Shown here: piece by piece, positions 25,962 to 35,640 of the stretch
How positions within the stretch are numbered: position 1 is the first letter of the stretch
Layout: every line of letters starts with the position of its first letter
DNA from: Shewanella schlegeliana
Lineage (GTDB): Bacteria > Pseudomonadota > Gammaproteobacteria > Enterobacterales > Shewanellaceae
Direction: 5' to 3'
Assembly: GCF_016765635.1 (NCBI RefSeq)
Contig: NZ_JAESVD010000004.1
Coordinates: forward strand, 186,001 to 250,000
DNA length: 64,000 nt
Translations under genes and position numbers: made by a program
The notes under the pieces: model-generated
The model's database searches: none
Told to the model about the DNA's origin: nothing
Seen by the model: only the letters and a program-made list of their open reading frames with translations

Positions 25962-26486
25962 CTAGTGGTGCGGCATGCTGTCTTTTAGCTTCGCTAAACT
26001 GATTTTCATTTTTGCATCAAGACGCGTACTAAAGAATACGCCAGATAATGCTGCTACCATTCCCGCCATTGTCGGCATGGTCGCCATTGAAATACCAGCT
26101 GCCATCATACGAGCATTACTCGTCCCATGAACTGCCATCACATCGAATACTGAAATCATACCTGTTACGGTACCTAGTAGACCAATCATTGGACAGATTG
26201 CTACTAAAGTTTTGATAATCAGCATACGTGCAGTTAAATCTTGTTTCGCTTGGGATACCCAAGCTTCACGGATGCGGTGTGCATACCAAGAGGTTGAATC
26301 CTCTCGTGCTTCCCATGCCGTAATGATTGCTTTGTGCTGTTTTGGTGATACCCAATTTAGATACCAGTAACGCTCAAGCATCAATACCCACATAACAAAC
26401 AATACACCAGCCACTAACCAGAGGACGTCGCCTCCGGAGGCCATGAAGCCCCTGACGGAATCCCAGATATCCATCAGGAATAACAT
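25962..26486 (-). CDS. exbB2: ExbB2 proton-channel subunit
   Basis: The 174-residue protein is a short MotA/TolQ/ExbB family member: one N-terminal helix (VLWLVAGVLFVMWVLMLE) and the conserved two-helix core with CPMIGLLGTVTGMISVF and MPTMAGMVAALSGVFF. Its ATG overlaps the stop of the preceding ttpC-like gene by 1 bp. The shortness is usual for ExbB2 of TonB2 systems. Confidence 0.92.
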   Translation of the reverse strand: MLFLMDIWDSVRGFMASGGDVLWLVAGVLFVMWVLMLERYWYLNWVSPKQHKAIITAWEAREDSTSWYAHRIREAWVSQAKQDLTARMLIIKTLVAICPMIGLLGTVTGMISVFDVMAVHGTSNARMMAAGISMATMPTMAGMVAALSGVFFSTRLDAKMKISLAKLKDSMPHH

Positions 26487-27841
26487 TAGTCTTTCCTCTT
26501 CTCAGCGTGCGCTGCCACAATGCCAGCACTTTGCTCTTCAAGTACTTGTACAATAGACTTGCTACGTGCAACAACCACTGCATGCATAAGCATTAGAGGT
26601 AGTGCAGCAACTAGACCTTGAACCGTAGTCATAAGTGCCATAGAGATACCACCAGCCATTAGCTTAGGATCACCGGTACCGAACAACTGAATGCTTTGGA
26701 AGGTTGCAATCATACCCGTTACTGTACCGAGTAGACCCATCATAGGTGCGATAGCCGCAAGAACCTTGATGATAGAGATACGCGCTTCAAGTGCTGGCGT
26801 TTCTTTCAGAATTGCTTCGTCAAGTTTTAGCTCTAGCGTTTCAACATCAACATCTTTGTTATCTTGGTACGCTTTAAGTACACGACCTAATGCGTTATTA
26901 CCTGGATTATCGATGTTCTTACGCTGGGCCTTAACCTTAGCACCAACAACACCTAGAGTGATTAGACGCTCGATTGAGATAAGAGCACCAAGAGCTAGTA
27001 GAGCCATAATGATGTAACCGATAGTACCACCAGCTTCAATACGCTCTTCAATCGTTGCTTTACCAGTAAAGATGTTAAGTAGCGTGCCTCGAATCGGATC
27101 GATATAAAGCTTAGATGAACCTGATGTAGCAGCTTCAAACGCAGCGATAGGCTTAGTCTGGTAGCCGTCAGGTTGCTGTGATAGCTCCTGAACTAGACCA
27201 AGGTCAGCGTTATAAACAACATATTTACCATCGGCTAAAAGGTTAAATGCACCTACACGAGTAATAGTTGTGTTATTTACACTACCGTCGATACCAGTAA
27301 CAGAACCTTCAAACTTAACAACCTTTCCAGATTCAGCCATTTCAAACAGCTGCTCTTCCCAGAAACGCTCTAGTTCATCAATCTTTGGAAGCTGTTTACG
27401 CGCACCAAGGTCTGCGATAAATACATCACGACCTGGGTATTGTGCAGAGATGTTAGAACCCGCTAGCTTACCAGCGAAGTCACCCGCATCACCTTTAACA
27501 ACACCAAACATTTCACCCAAGTCACCTTGAGCTGTTTTTAAGTCTTCTTCTAACTGACCGATTTTACGCTCGTTATCCAAAAACGCTTGGTTTAGATCTT
27601 TACCGCGTTGACGTTCAGCCGCTAAAGCATTCTTCTCACGCTTTAGTAATGCAGCTTTGTCGCCACGCTCATTTTTAAACTCTTGCTCACGCTTTACGTT
27701 TGTCTTAGATGCATTGGCACGCTCGACTTTTACTTGGTCAAGTAGTTGATCGATTGTTTTAGGTGCGTCTGCAGCATGAGCAATACCGGCCGTTAATGAC
27801 AGGCTCGCAGCAACGATTGCTGTAGTGATAAACTTCTTCAT
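26486..27841 (-). CDS. ttpC: TtpC-like MotA/TolQ/ExbB protein with periplasmic coiled coil
   Basis: The 451-residue protein has a signal peptide (AIVAASLSLTAGIAHAA), a charged coiled coil (residues about 35-110), a periplasmic domain to about 265, then an ExbB-like membrane core with APMMGLLGTVTGMIATFQSI and TVQGLVAALPLMLMHAVV. This is the layout of TtpC, the extra ExbB-like component required by Vibrio TonB2 systems. It is joined to both neighbours by 1-bp start-stop overlaps, so expression is tightly coupled. Confidence 0.88.
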   Translation of the reverse strand: MKKFITTAIVAASLSLTAGIAHAADAPKTIDQLLDQVKVERANASKTNVKREQEFKNERGDKAALLKREKNALAAERQRGKDLNQAFLDNERKIGQLEEDLKTAQGDLGEMFGVVKGDAGDFAGKLAGSNISAQYPGRDVFIADLGARKQLPKIDELERFWEEQLFEMAESGKVVKFEGSVTGIDGSVNNTTITRVGAFNLLADGKYVVYNADLGLVQELSQQPDGYQTKPIAAFEAATSGSSKLYIDPIRGTLLNIFTGKATIEERIEAGGTIGYIIMALLALGALISIERLITLGVVGAKVKAQRKNIDNPGNNALGRVLKAYQDNKDVDVETLELKLDEAILKETPALEARISIIKVLAAIAPMMGLLGTVTGMIATFQSIQLFGTGDPKLMAGGISMALMTTVQGLVAALPLMLMHAVVVARSKSIVQVLEEQSAGIVAAHAEKRKD

Positions 27842-28623
27842 TATTGTGCAGCCTCCGCAGCAGGAATTGGTAACGAGAATAGATCCGGTGCACCCTGTTT
27901 ACGTGCAATTCGAATACCTTTAGTTAGTTCGCGTAGGTAGCTATCTTCTAACTTATCCCAGCCTTTAGTTTCGTCGTTATACATCCAAGCTGACTTACCG
28001 TCTAAGCTTTGAGCATATAGCGCAACGCGGCCTAGGTTGAAGAAGTCAACTAGCACTTCTTTACCATCTAGGTTTAGCTGCCCCGTTTTAACGGCAACGA
28101 AACCACCGTATTCACGTTCAATTGAGTATGCATCTAGGATCAGACGATACTTCTCTGCAAGAGTTACCTCTGCACTGTTAAGCAGATTCTTAAGGTTTTC
28201 AACACGCTCTACACGAGTTTCTGTGTTAAATGGAAGGTCAAGAGCAACAAACTGCTCTAATGCATCAACCATCTTGAACATCAATGGCACTACGCCTTGA
28301 CGTAATGCATCAACACCGTTGATGTCATCTTGAATAGATTTCATAGTAGCTTCTTGGTCTGCAACCAGACCTGCTACGTAGTCGTTATAAGATTTTAGTG
28401 ATTCACGTTCGTCAGCAACTGACCCATACTCGAACAACATGTCCTGAGCTTGGTCAAAATACTTATCAACTTTCTTTTGAGATGTTGCGGCTTCCGCGTG
28501 AATTTTAGCGTCAGCTTTCTGAACATCAGAAAGAGGATCGGCAATCACTAAGTTGCTGCCTGCTAAGGCTAGTGCGCCAATGAGCGCTGTAGCGATTTTT
28601 GTTTTATTGCTTACCTTGGACAT
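27841..28623 (-). CDS. DUF3450 family periplasmic protein, first gene of the TonB2 operon
   Basis: The 260-residue protein has a signal peptide (IATALIGALALAGSNLVIA) and a long helical region with many charged residues, then a beta-rich end (SLDGKSAWMYNDETKGWDKL), as in the DUF3450 family. DUF3450 genes head TonB2-ttpC operons in marine gammaproteobacteria. Its function is not established; a periplasmic partner of TtpC is the simplest idea, because both carry extended coiled coils. The ATG at 28623 is used; the TTG three codons earlier is less likely. Confidence 0.85.
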   Translation of the reverse strand: MSKVSNKTKIATALIGALALAGSNLVIADPLSDVQKADAKIHAEAATSQKKVDKYFDQAQDMLFEYGSVADERESLKSYNDYVAGLVADQEATMKSIQDDINGVDALRQGVVPLMFKMVDALEQFVALDLPFNTETRVERVENLKNLLNSAEVTLAEKYRLILDAYSIEREYGGFVAVKTGQLNLDGKEVLVDFFNLGRVALYAQSLDGKSAWMYNDETKGWDKLEDSYLRELTKGIRIARKQGAPDLFSLPIPAAEAAQ

Positions 28624-28730
28624 AGTTCCCAACCAATTTGAAGTGATTAAAAAAGCTTTAACTTATCGACAACAGGGTGCGTACGCTTATTTTGCTCTAG
28701 TTCCCTATTGCCTAAGCCTGTCTTTCTATT

Positions 28731-28749
28731 GTGATTGTTAATTATTATC
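28731..28749 (-). promoter_or_regulatory. Possible Fur box upstream of the TonB2 operon
   Basis: Read on the minus strand, GATAATAATTAACAATCAC matches the 19-bp Fur consensus at 13 positions by my count. It lies 108 bp upstream of the first ATG. Iron control fits a TonB operon, but the match is moderate. Confidence 0.35.
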
Positions 28750-28758
28750 TTCCCTTTC

Positions 28759-28778
28759 CTACATCTTCGAGGATGTAG
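28759..28778. other. Stem-loop in the TonB2 operon leader region
   Basis: CTACATC and GATGTAG form a 7-bp stem around TTCGAG. No T tract follows. Confidence 0.4.
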
Positions 28779-28799
28779 ACCCGCTGGCATCATTTCACA

Positions 28800-28823
28800 A
28801 AATGTTGACCTGTGTCAACATTT
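28800..28823. promoter_or_regulatory. Perfect inverted repeat, candidate operator
   Basis: AAATGTTGAC-CTGT-GTCAACATTT has two perfect 10-bp arms with a 4-bp spacer. It lies 177 bp upstream of the DUF3450 start. The symmetry suits a dimeric repressor; I cannot name it. Confidence 0.5.
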
Positions 28824-29660
28824 GGAAACACCAAAAACTATCAGAAAACGAGCTTTAAGGATGGAAAACAAGCAGAAGGGACTTTTTCAAGGAAAGAGTG
28901 TAAACAGAATTGAATACAAGAACTTGATACACACAACAAAAAACAACTAACCACCTGTAAATAAAGTAGAAACACACAAGAAAGGTAAGAACGCAAAATT
29001 AACAAACAATTAACACAATCTGGTATAACCAGTAAATAATTTACTTAAATTGAACGATTAATTCGTCCTATTGCTAACCTCTAGCTGATAAAAACATTGG
29101 ACTGGTAGTCATTTTAGTAGCTGTTGTACTCAGTGGCAGGTTTTGAGTTAATCATAACAACATATATAGTTGCCGTATAAAATTCAATCACCCGCCCTAT
29201 TAGCAAGAGGTAACTTAATAACATAATCGACATAGATAAACCCAGAAAAGGGAACACACTCCGAAAAAGATATTTAAGACTAAAAACGCTAATAAATGTT
29301 TGCAGTTTTAATAGGTTTAACTATGTTATTTGCTTAGAAACTCTAGCTAATACAAGGAAAGCAACTACGTAAAAATAGATGATAAGTACAGTCAGCGGGC
29401 TATCGCTAAACGCAGGCCCGATATAAGGAGGTTGCTCGTCAGAGATGTTCGTCACATTCAAGACTTGAGGTTAAGTTGATTTAATAGGTATCAGAAAGAC
29501 CTTTCTAAGTATACCCGCAGCGTATCAGCTGCATAGCTTGTATCATTATTGAGCAGTCCGTTTATCTCTCCCATTTCATACCTTTTCAGTCATGTGCCTT
29601 AGGTTAACAGACTTCTCATTAGTACTTTGTCTTTATTCGAATCGAAGAAAATAGATTTCG

Positions 29661-30614
29661 TCATACTTTAAAAATAATTATTTTCCAAGCTAAGATAGCA
29701 TTTCCTTCAGGTTCCCTAACTACTGATACCTCCTCTACACAGCCAAAATGAGAAGTATTATTAATAATCTCAGCAATAACTTGTTGTGATACTGCAGCTT
29801 TAACGAGTTCCTTTAGGCGTAATTTTAACGTTAAAATCTCTTTTTCAGCAAAATCTAAATAACGTACCTTCTTCTTATAACTCCAAAAAATTCCTGTTTT
29901 AAAAAGCATGCTGATATAGACCATTAGCTCACTATCTTTTAGCGCTTCCTCATCAAGTTTTACTAACTCACCAATCAACCTGTTTAGCTCAATTCGATTA
30001 GCTTCGCTCTGTACATCTTGTTTAAGCTTATTTAAGTCACTTTCACAGCTGATCTCTCCCATTTGCTCTATCATTATCCGCAAAATCACAAACAACTCAT
30101 CAGTCAAACAATTAGATATGAGGTTCAAGATCCGCCTATTCTTCTCAATAATCATTGAGTGATCGTGGTGAACAATTAATTGTAAACGCCCTCCTTGACG
30201 CAATACCCTCAATGCTTCTGGTAAGGCTGCAGTTAATGACGCATATTCGATTCCATACTGAGAAGTAATTAAATCAAAACTATTACTTTCAAATGGCATG
30301 TTACAACAGTCGATATTTGATTTTAGGTTTATTTCTATTCCTACTGAATCATCACTAACAGAAGGTTGATGAACCTGCGCCAGATCTACTCCAATGATGA
30401 GACCTTTACGTTGGGCATTACACTCCATTTCTCGAATCATAAGTGGTAATGCACCATTACCAGTGGCGATATCTAATACCCTAAAATTATCAGGTAAACT
30501 CTCTACAGGATCTAACCAAACTTGTTGAAGTACACCAGTATAGTTTCTCTCATAACTATCACCAAAAGAGGTTAAATGCCCCTGTTGCCAATATTGATTC
30601 CAATGCATATTCAT
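29661..30614 (-). CDS. Class I SAM-dependent methyltransferase next to a TonB-dependent receptor
   Basis: The 317-residue protein has the SAM-binding motif I RVLDIATGNGALPL, motif II-like GLIIGVDLAQ, then FDLITSQYGIEYA and EALRVLRQGGRLQLIVHHD, which define a Methyltransf_11/25-type enzyme. The C-terminal third is helical and lacks a recognised domain. It is encoded 102 bp downstream of a TonB-dependent receptor with a terminator between, so it may be expressed by read-through. AGGTGAA precedes the ATG at 30614. The substrate is unknown; methylation of an imported compound is a possibility. Confidence 0.75.
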   Translation of the reverse strand: MNMHWNQYWQQGHLTSFGDSYERNYTGVLQQVWLDPVESLPDNFRVLDIATGNGALPLMIREMECNAQRKGLIIGVDLAQVHQPSVSDDSVGIEINLKSNIDCCNMPFESNSFDLITSQYGIEYASLTAALPEALRVLRQGGRLQLIVHHDHSMIIEKNRRILNLISNCLTDELFVILRIMIEQMGEISCESDLNKLKQDVQSEANRIELNRLIGELVKLDEEALKDSELMVYISMLFKTGIFWSYKKKVRYLDFAEKEILTLKLRLKELVKAAVSQQVIAEIINNTSHFGCVEEVSVVREPEGNAILAWKIIIFKV

Positions 30615-30656
30615 GATTTCACCTACAGAAACTTATTTAAATAGAATTACAATAGT

Positions 30657-30682
30657 AAAAAGGGCCCCATAAGGGCCCTTTT
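30657..30682 (-). terminator. Terminator between receptor and methyltransferase genes
   Basis: AAAAGGGCCC and GGGCCCTTTT form a strong hairpin with flanking A/T tracts, functional in either direction. Confidence 0.8.
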
Positions 30683-30716
30683 GATGACTTAAATTAAGCT
30701 ACATTAAAATATCTAT

Positions 30717-33326
30717 TTAGAACTTAAGAGTATAGCTTGCACGATACTCACGTCCATAGTTGTTATATAGGCTTGGATCTTCATACTTGCCATCAGAGCT
30801 TAGTACTGGATCTTCATCAGTTAAGTTATTCACACCTAGATTAATTCTGCCATAGCTACCAATGTCATAACTATACGAGATGTTATGGATTAACCATGAA
30901 TCAAGTTTACCTTCATCCTTAGTTTCATAAGTAGAACTAATATAGTTTGCATTCCAGCTAAAGCTGTTATCACCAATTGAGTAAATAGCAGTAAGATTTG
31001 CACGGTAGTCTGGTTGACCAGCCCAGCCAGCTGTATCTACTGAATCTCCACCTGCTGCATCTTCTTGAACATACTTAGTAATAAAACTATTGTGCCAGTT
31101 AATGTTGAAGTCACCAATCTCAGTTTCAAAAGCACTACTTAAAGAAACATCGATACCTTCAATTTCAAGCTTATCACCATTAGCATAACCAGTACCAACC
31201 TTAAGCGCCTTACCTAAGCCACCTGAAGGAGTACTTGGTGCACGTTCAACATAGAAAGTACTTGTTGGAGTGAGTGAACCATCGTAAATTCCTTCCATAA
31301 CTCCTGTATTAGAACGCTGACTAATAACATTGTCGATATTTAGGTTGAAGTAATCAACTTTAATACCAAGCTCGTCAATAACATCCCAAACTACACCTAC
31401 GTTAGTGTACTTAGAGGTCTCAGGGCCAAGATTGTCATTTGCTGAAATATATGTATCAATTTGACCTGATGAACAGTCTTCACGAGAGATCCCATTAGTC
31501 TCACAGAAAGGGTAATCTGTTCCAGTTTCAGCACTAAATGTAGTTGCAGCATATAGCTGATCAAGTGCTGGTGCACGGAACGCCTCTGAATATGATGCAC
31601 GGAAAACTATATTTTCAAGAGCTTGCCAACGAACAGATGCTTTAGGTGCTGTGTTACCACCGAAGTCACTATAATCATCGTAACGAATGGCTAAGTTCAC
31701 TTCAACGCTATCAACGACTGGTAATGCGACTTCATAGAAAGCAGCCCAAACTTGACGGTCTCCACCTGCAGAGTTACCCGCACTACCACCAATCAATCCA
31801 GCTTCAGACTGTGCATCATATACTTCGCTATAGTCTTGCTCGAAATACTCCATACCAAAGTAGTGACCCGCTTCACCACCAGGTAATTCGAATGCATCAA
31901 AGTTAATACCAGCGTTGTACTGATTGAAAACTGCAGATCCCTGAGTAAGGGTTGTAGCTTTCATGTTTTCAATACCTTCTTCTGAACCTAGATCGATATC
32001 ATTTGCTTGGTTATAAGCTAGTCCTGAGTAACTAAGGTAATATTCACCAACTGACTTATTGTCAGCTTGATTATAGTGATAATAAAATTCCCAACTAGCA
32101 TCATCCCACGCACTTATAGTACCGCGTAAACCAGTCAAGTAATCTTGGTTATAATCCGTTACATTACCGTCACGAGTACCAATTCCAACCCAACGGAAGT
32201 AACCTTTAGTCTCTTCATCATATGGATTATTTGGGTTGTCAGCAGACATGTTATTCCAAGCTGCAGCTGGCGGTGCATAACGACCGAAAGATTTGTTCTG
32301 TGTAAACATTACACGGCCAAACCATTCTACATCTTCAGCGACTTCATAATTTGCATCAACATAAACAGTGTTACGATCAATTGAAGCCTTGTTATATGAA
32401 ACATTACCGTATGCATACATACAATATTCTGATCCTGGAGACCAATCCACATCAGCTTTAACTTTACGGAAAGTATCTGAACCATACTCTGCAATTAAAT
32501 CATCACATAATGGAGATGCAGAAGCTGTAGAGAAATCAGGAGCAGCTACTGTCGCACCATAAATTGACCAGCCGTCAGTATCTACGTACGCTTGAGCTGT
32601 ATCATAGTCACCATTAATTTTTGCTGCAGTGTAATCACGGTCTGCATCCGAGATCCCCTTACGGTCTTGGTGATCCCATGCAAAAGTAATATTACCTTTA
32701 TCCATTTCATAACCAGCAAGAACTGAAAACTCTTTACTTGTTAATCCACTATCACGCTCACGTGTGCCACCACCAACTGTAAATTCAAGACCTTGAAAGT
32801 CCTTCTTCATAATGATGTTTACAACACCAGCAATCGCATCAGAACCATAAGTTGAAGATGCACCATCTGTTAAAATTTCAATTCTTTCAACAGCAGCCAT
32901 CGGGATAGCGTTAAGGTTAGCTGATGAGCCACCAAGTGTAGGTGAACCAGGAAATCGCTTGCCATCAATCAATACTAAAGTACGGCTAGAACCAGCACCA
33001 CGTAGGTCGATAGTAGCTTGAGACTGTGCCGAACTACCCGAACGCTCAGAGAATGAACCAAATGAGTTAAGGTTACTGTTTCTAAGAGCATCAGCTACAG
33101 TAAAGTTACCTTCAACCTTCATGTCTTCAGCTGTAATCGTTGTTACAGGCGAAGCACCTTCCAAATCACCACGTTTAATACGTGAGCCTGTTACTTCAAT
33201 GCGTTCTACGCTATCAGCCGACTCTTCTTCTACTGCGAATGCCGCTGGTGCGGTAAACGCTGCTGTCATTGCACCGCTAACTAGCGCTAAGCGCACTGAG
33301 TTAGATAGAAAGTTATTCTTATACAT
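30717..33326 (-). CDS. TonB-dependent outer-membrane receptor
   Basis: The 869-residue protein has a signal peptide ending AAFA near residue 31, a TonB box ERIEVTGSRIKRG, and a plug domain with SRTLVLIDGKRFPGS and SSTYGSDAIAGVVNIIMKKD. A 22-strand barrel should follow, ending in the outer-membrane signature YTLKF. The sequence resembles the large alteromonad receptor group often linked to peptide or sugar uptake, not a classical siderophore receptor; this is an impression. GGGAGA precedes the ATG. It presumably uses the TonB2 complex encoded nearby or another TonB. Confidence 0.92.
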   Translation of the reverse strand: MYKNNFLSNSVRLALVSGAMTAAFTAPAAFAVEEESADSVERIEVTGSRIKRGDLEGASPVTTITAEDMKVEGNFTVADALRNSNLNSFGSFSERSGSSAQSQATIDLRGAGSSRTLVLIDGKRFPGSPTLGGSSANLNAIPMAAVERIEILTDGASSTYGSDAIAGVVNIIMKKDFQGLEFTVGGGTRERDSGLTSKEFSVLAGYEMDKGNITFAWDHQDRKGISDADRDYTAAKINGDYDTAQAYVDTDGWSIYGATVAAPDFSTASASPLCDDLIAEYGSDTFRKVKADVDWSPGSEYCMYAYGNVSYNKASIDRNTVYVDANYEVAEDVEWFGRVMFTQNKSFGRYAPPAAAWNNMSADNPNNPYDEETKGYFRWVGIGTRDGNVTDYNQDYLTGLRGTISAWDDASWEFYYHYNQADNKSVGEYYLSYSGLAYNQANDIDLGSEEGIENMKATTLTQGSAVFNQYNAGINFDAFELPGGEAGHYFGMEYFEQDYSEVYDAQSEAGLIGGSAGNSAGGDRQVWAAFYEVALPVVDSVEVNLAIRYDDYSDFGGNTAPKASVRWQALENIVFRASYSEAFRAPALDQLYAATTFSAETGTDYPFCETNGISREDCSSGQIDTYISANDNLGPETSKYTNVGVVWDVIDELGIKVDYFNLNIDNVISQRSNTGVMEGIYDGSLTPTSTFYVERAPSTPSGGLGKALKVGTGYANGDKLEIEGIDVSLSSAFETEIGDFNINWHNSFITKYVQEDAAGGDSVDTAGWAGQPDYRANLTAIYSIGDNSFSWNANYISSTYETKDEGKLDSWLIHNISYSYDIGSYGRINLGVNNLTDEDPVLSSDGKYEDPSLYNNYGREYRASYTLKF

Positions 33327-34183
33327 TGTAAATCTCCCTGGACTCTCTTTTATTTTTTTTTAGTTACGCAAGCAACTTTTTTAATAATAAGTTACAGCTC
33401 TCGCGAAACGCACACAAATAAAAACACAATCGAAACATTTTTACAACACTTGAAACGATTTATAGACGCAGGTTTTGTATTTAGAAAAAGGTATAGTAAG
33501 TAACGCTTATTTAGACATAAGAAAGGTAAGGGTTTTATTCTGTAACGTGAGCGTATCTGGATATGGGGGATAAGTTACGGTAACAGCGCTTTAACCGCCT
33601 TGAATTAACGACGATAACATTTTGTAAACATAGCTAATTTTCAATATCAACATTGAAAATAAAGATTATTAGAATAGAGTAGTGTTCAAAAAAAACACAG
33701 TCCAGTCCAAGAAAATAACTCGAATAATATCTACTTCGGATGAATATCAGCCCAAAAGATCTTGTTTTTTTAACAGGCTAAAGATTGCGCTACCGATACA
33801 TTTAATAAAGCTTGTAAAGCATTAATTACATTTACAATACGCACCAACCGTTCAAAAATTAAACACTCCTAGCTTTTTTAATTGCTGTAATCTCGAGTTA
33901 ACGCATCCGCCAACTCCTGCTACACAATCCAACAAGGGAAGCTTTCTACCTATCGATTTCAAGTCTATTAATAATAAAAATCACAAGATAGAAGCGCGTA
34001 ATGACGGTTTAATTCAGCTTACAACCTTAAGACTGACTATTGCTTAAAAGAGATTCGCTATTGGCTTCAACTTCAATTCCCCCCAGAAAACCTGTGTATT
34101 AGACCGAGCCTATAATCTATAAATATCCAGCACAAAAAAAGCGCCTTAATAAAGGCGCTTTTTATCACTATTAATTAATCAAA
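33327..34183. other. 0.86-kb intergenic region between porin and receptor genes
   Basis: This AT-rich region holds the receptor promoter and, at its left-hand end in transcript terms, the porin terminator. No gene or RNA is recognised between about 33420 and 34130. Confidence 0.5.
34134..34164 (-). terminator. Terminator after the porin gene
   Basis: AAGCGCCTT and AAGGCGCTT pair around AATA; A and T tracts flank the stem on both strands. Confidence 0.85.
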
Positions 34184-35407
34184 TTAAAGTGTGTAACGGA
34201 TACCGATTGCGATACCGTCGTCTTCAGAAACTGCCATTGCAGCTTCCTGAGCTTTATCAGTGCTATTAAAGTCGCTGTAGTCTTTACGACCTTCTAGATA
34301 AAGTACTGTGTTTGCATCCCAAACATAATGAACGCCCGCTACAACAAATTGACGCTTAAACACATCACCGTTGTACGCAGCTTCATATTCGCTACCCGCA
34401 TCTAAGATGTTGTAAGAAACAAATGTACGGATACCGTTTTCGAACTTGTAAGATGCTAGAGACTCGAGGCCCTTAGCTTCTGGCATCATACGACCTAGGT
34501 TATCAGTATCATGGAATTCTTGCTTATTCACGTTGAATGCAGCGTAAACACCTTCTGCATCCCAGTTACCCCAAGTTGCACCAACACCATAGATAGAATC
34601 AGTTTCTGTTAGACGCTTACCAGCAGAAGTGGTCGCTTCAAACTCGCCTAGGTTGAAACCAGCAGTCAAAGTTAGCATGTCAGTTACATTATATGTAGCC
34701 GCACCACCGTATGTGTAGTTGTACTCAACAGTTGTCACTGAGTTCTTAACATTTACACCGGCAGATTTAACAGACATGAAATCAGCTGTTGGGAAAATTG
34801 GGTTAGAAGCACTTGGCACTTCATCCACTTCGAACTTATCTTGCTTTAGCTGAGCCTGAAGTGCGAAGCTAAAATCACCGAACGCATTACGGTATTGAAC
34901 AGTTTTGTCGCCGCGACCTGTACCGTTTATCGCACCGTCAGCCTTGTTATATGTGTAAGTACCAGAAGCATTACCATCCCATACGAAACCGTAGTTAGTG
35001 TTGTAAACTACGTCGTACCATGCGCCCCATTGCTTACCGATAGTGATAGAACCGTAAGTATCGTGGCCAAGACCAACGTAACCTAGACGGTTGTTAAGGA
35101 AATCACCACTTTGAGATTCGAAAGTACTGTTGCTGTTGTAAACAATTTTACTGTCGCCGAATGGGTTTACGCCCCACTCCAACTTGGTATAGGCTTTCCA
35201 GCCGTCGCTCATCTGACGGGTAAAACCGAAATTAATACGTGAAGCGCCGTTAACGACTTCCGTAGCACCCTGTGTATTGATGATGCGAGCATCGACAAAA
35301 CCACCGATTTCTACTGCATTTTTGTCATCTTTATAGATTTCAATCGCTGATGCTGTTGGCACAAATATTACTGCGGCCAAAGCCGATGCAACTAGAGTCT
35401 TTTTCAT
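34184..35407 (-). CDS. Outer-membrane porin (Gram-negative general porin family)
   Basis: The 407-residue protein has a signal peptide (MKKTLVASALAAVIFVPTASA), then the usual porin start AVEIGGFVDARI. Alternating beta strands with RINFGFTRQMSDGWKAYTKL and RLGYVGLGHDTYGSITIGKQ follow, ending with IGIRYTL, a C-terminal barrel motif closing on a hydrophobic residue. It is a trimeric diffusion porin by family. It is monocistronic, with a long promoter region and its own terminator. Confidence 0.9.
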   Translation of the reverse strand: MKKTLVASALAAVIFVPTASAIEIYKDDKNAVEIGGFVDARIINTQGATEVVNGASRINFGFTRQMSDGWKAYTKLEWGVNPFGDSKIVYNSNSTFESQSGDFLNNRLGYVGLGHDTYGSITIGKQWGAWYDVVYNTNYGFVWDGNASGTYTYNKADGAINGTGRGDKTVQYRNAFGDFSFALQAQLKQDKFEVDEVPSASNPIFPTADFMSVKSAGVNVKNSVTTVEYNYTYGGAATYNVTDMLTLTAGFNLGEFEATTSAGKRLTETDSIYGVGATWGNWDAEGVYAAFNVNKQEFHDTDNLGRMMPEAKGLESLASYKFENGIRTFVSYNILDAGSEYEAAYNGDVFKRQFVVAGVHYVWDANTVLYLEGRKDYSDFNSTDKAQEAAMAVSEDDGIAIGIRYTL

Positions 35408-35640
35408 TTATTTGCCTAACCTTTATATTGTTCAGTCTGCTTCATTCAAATTGTCATCCGTTCCGTTGTTTTCTTTCTTTCCTGATAGAATTCGAGATTA
35501 GCAAAAGATTAGCAACCACTCAAAGACGAACATCACAATATTTGCTAGATTTTGCACTGAATTAACTACGCAACACACTAATAGCGAGACTTTGAACCAT
35601 TCGTTAACACAAATTTAGCATCGAGTTAATCAGGCCATCA

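Larger units (their letters stand above)
28624..29660. other. 1.0-kb intergenic region upstream of the TonB2 operon
   Basis: This AT-rich stretch lies between the TonB2 operon start and the end of the methyltransferase gene. Its first 200 bp hold a Fur-box-like site, a stem-loop (28759-28778) and a perfect 10-4-10 inverted repeat (28800-28823). The remaining 800 bp show no convincing gene. Confidence 0.5.
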
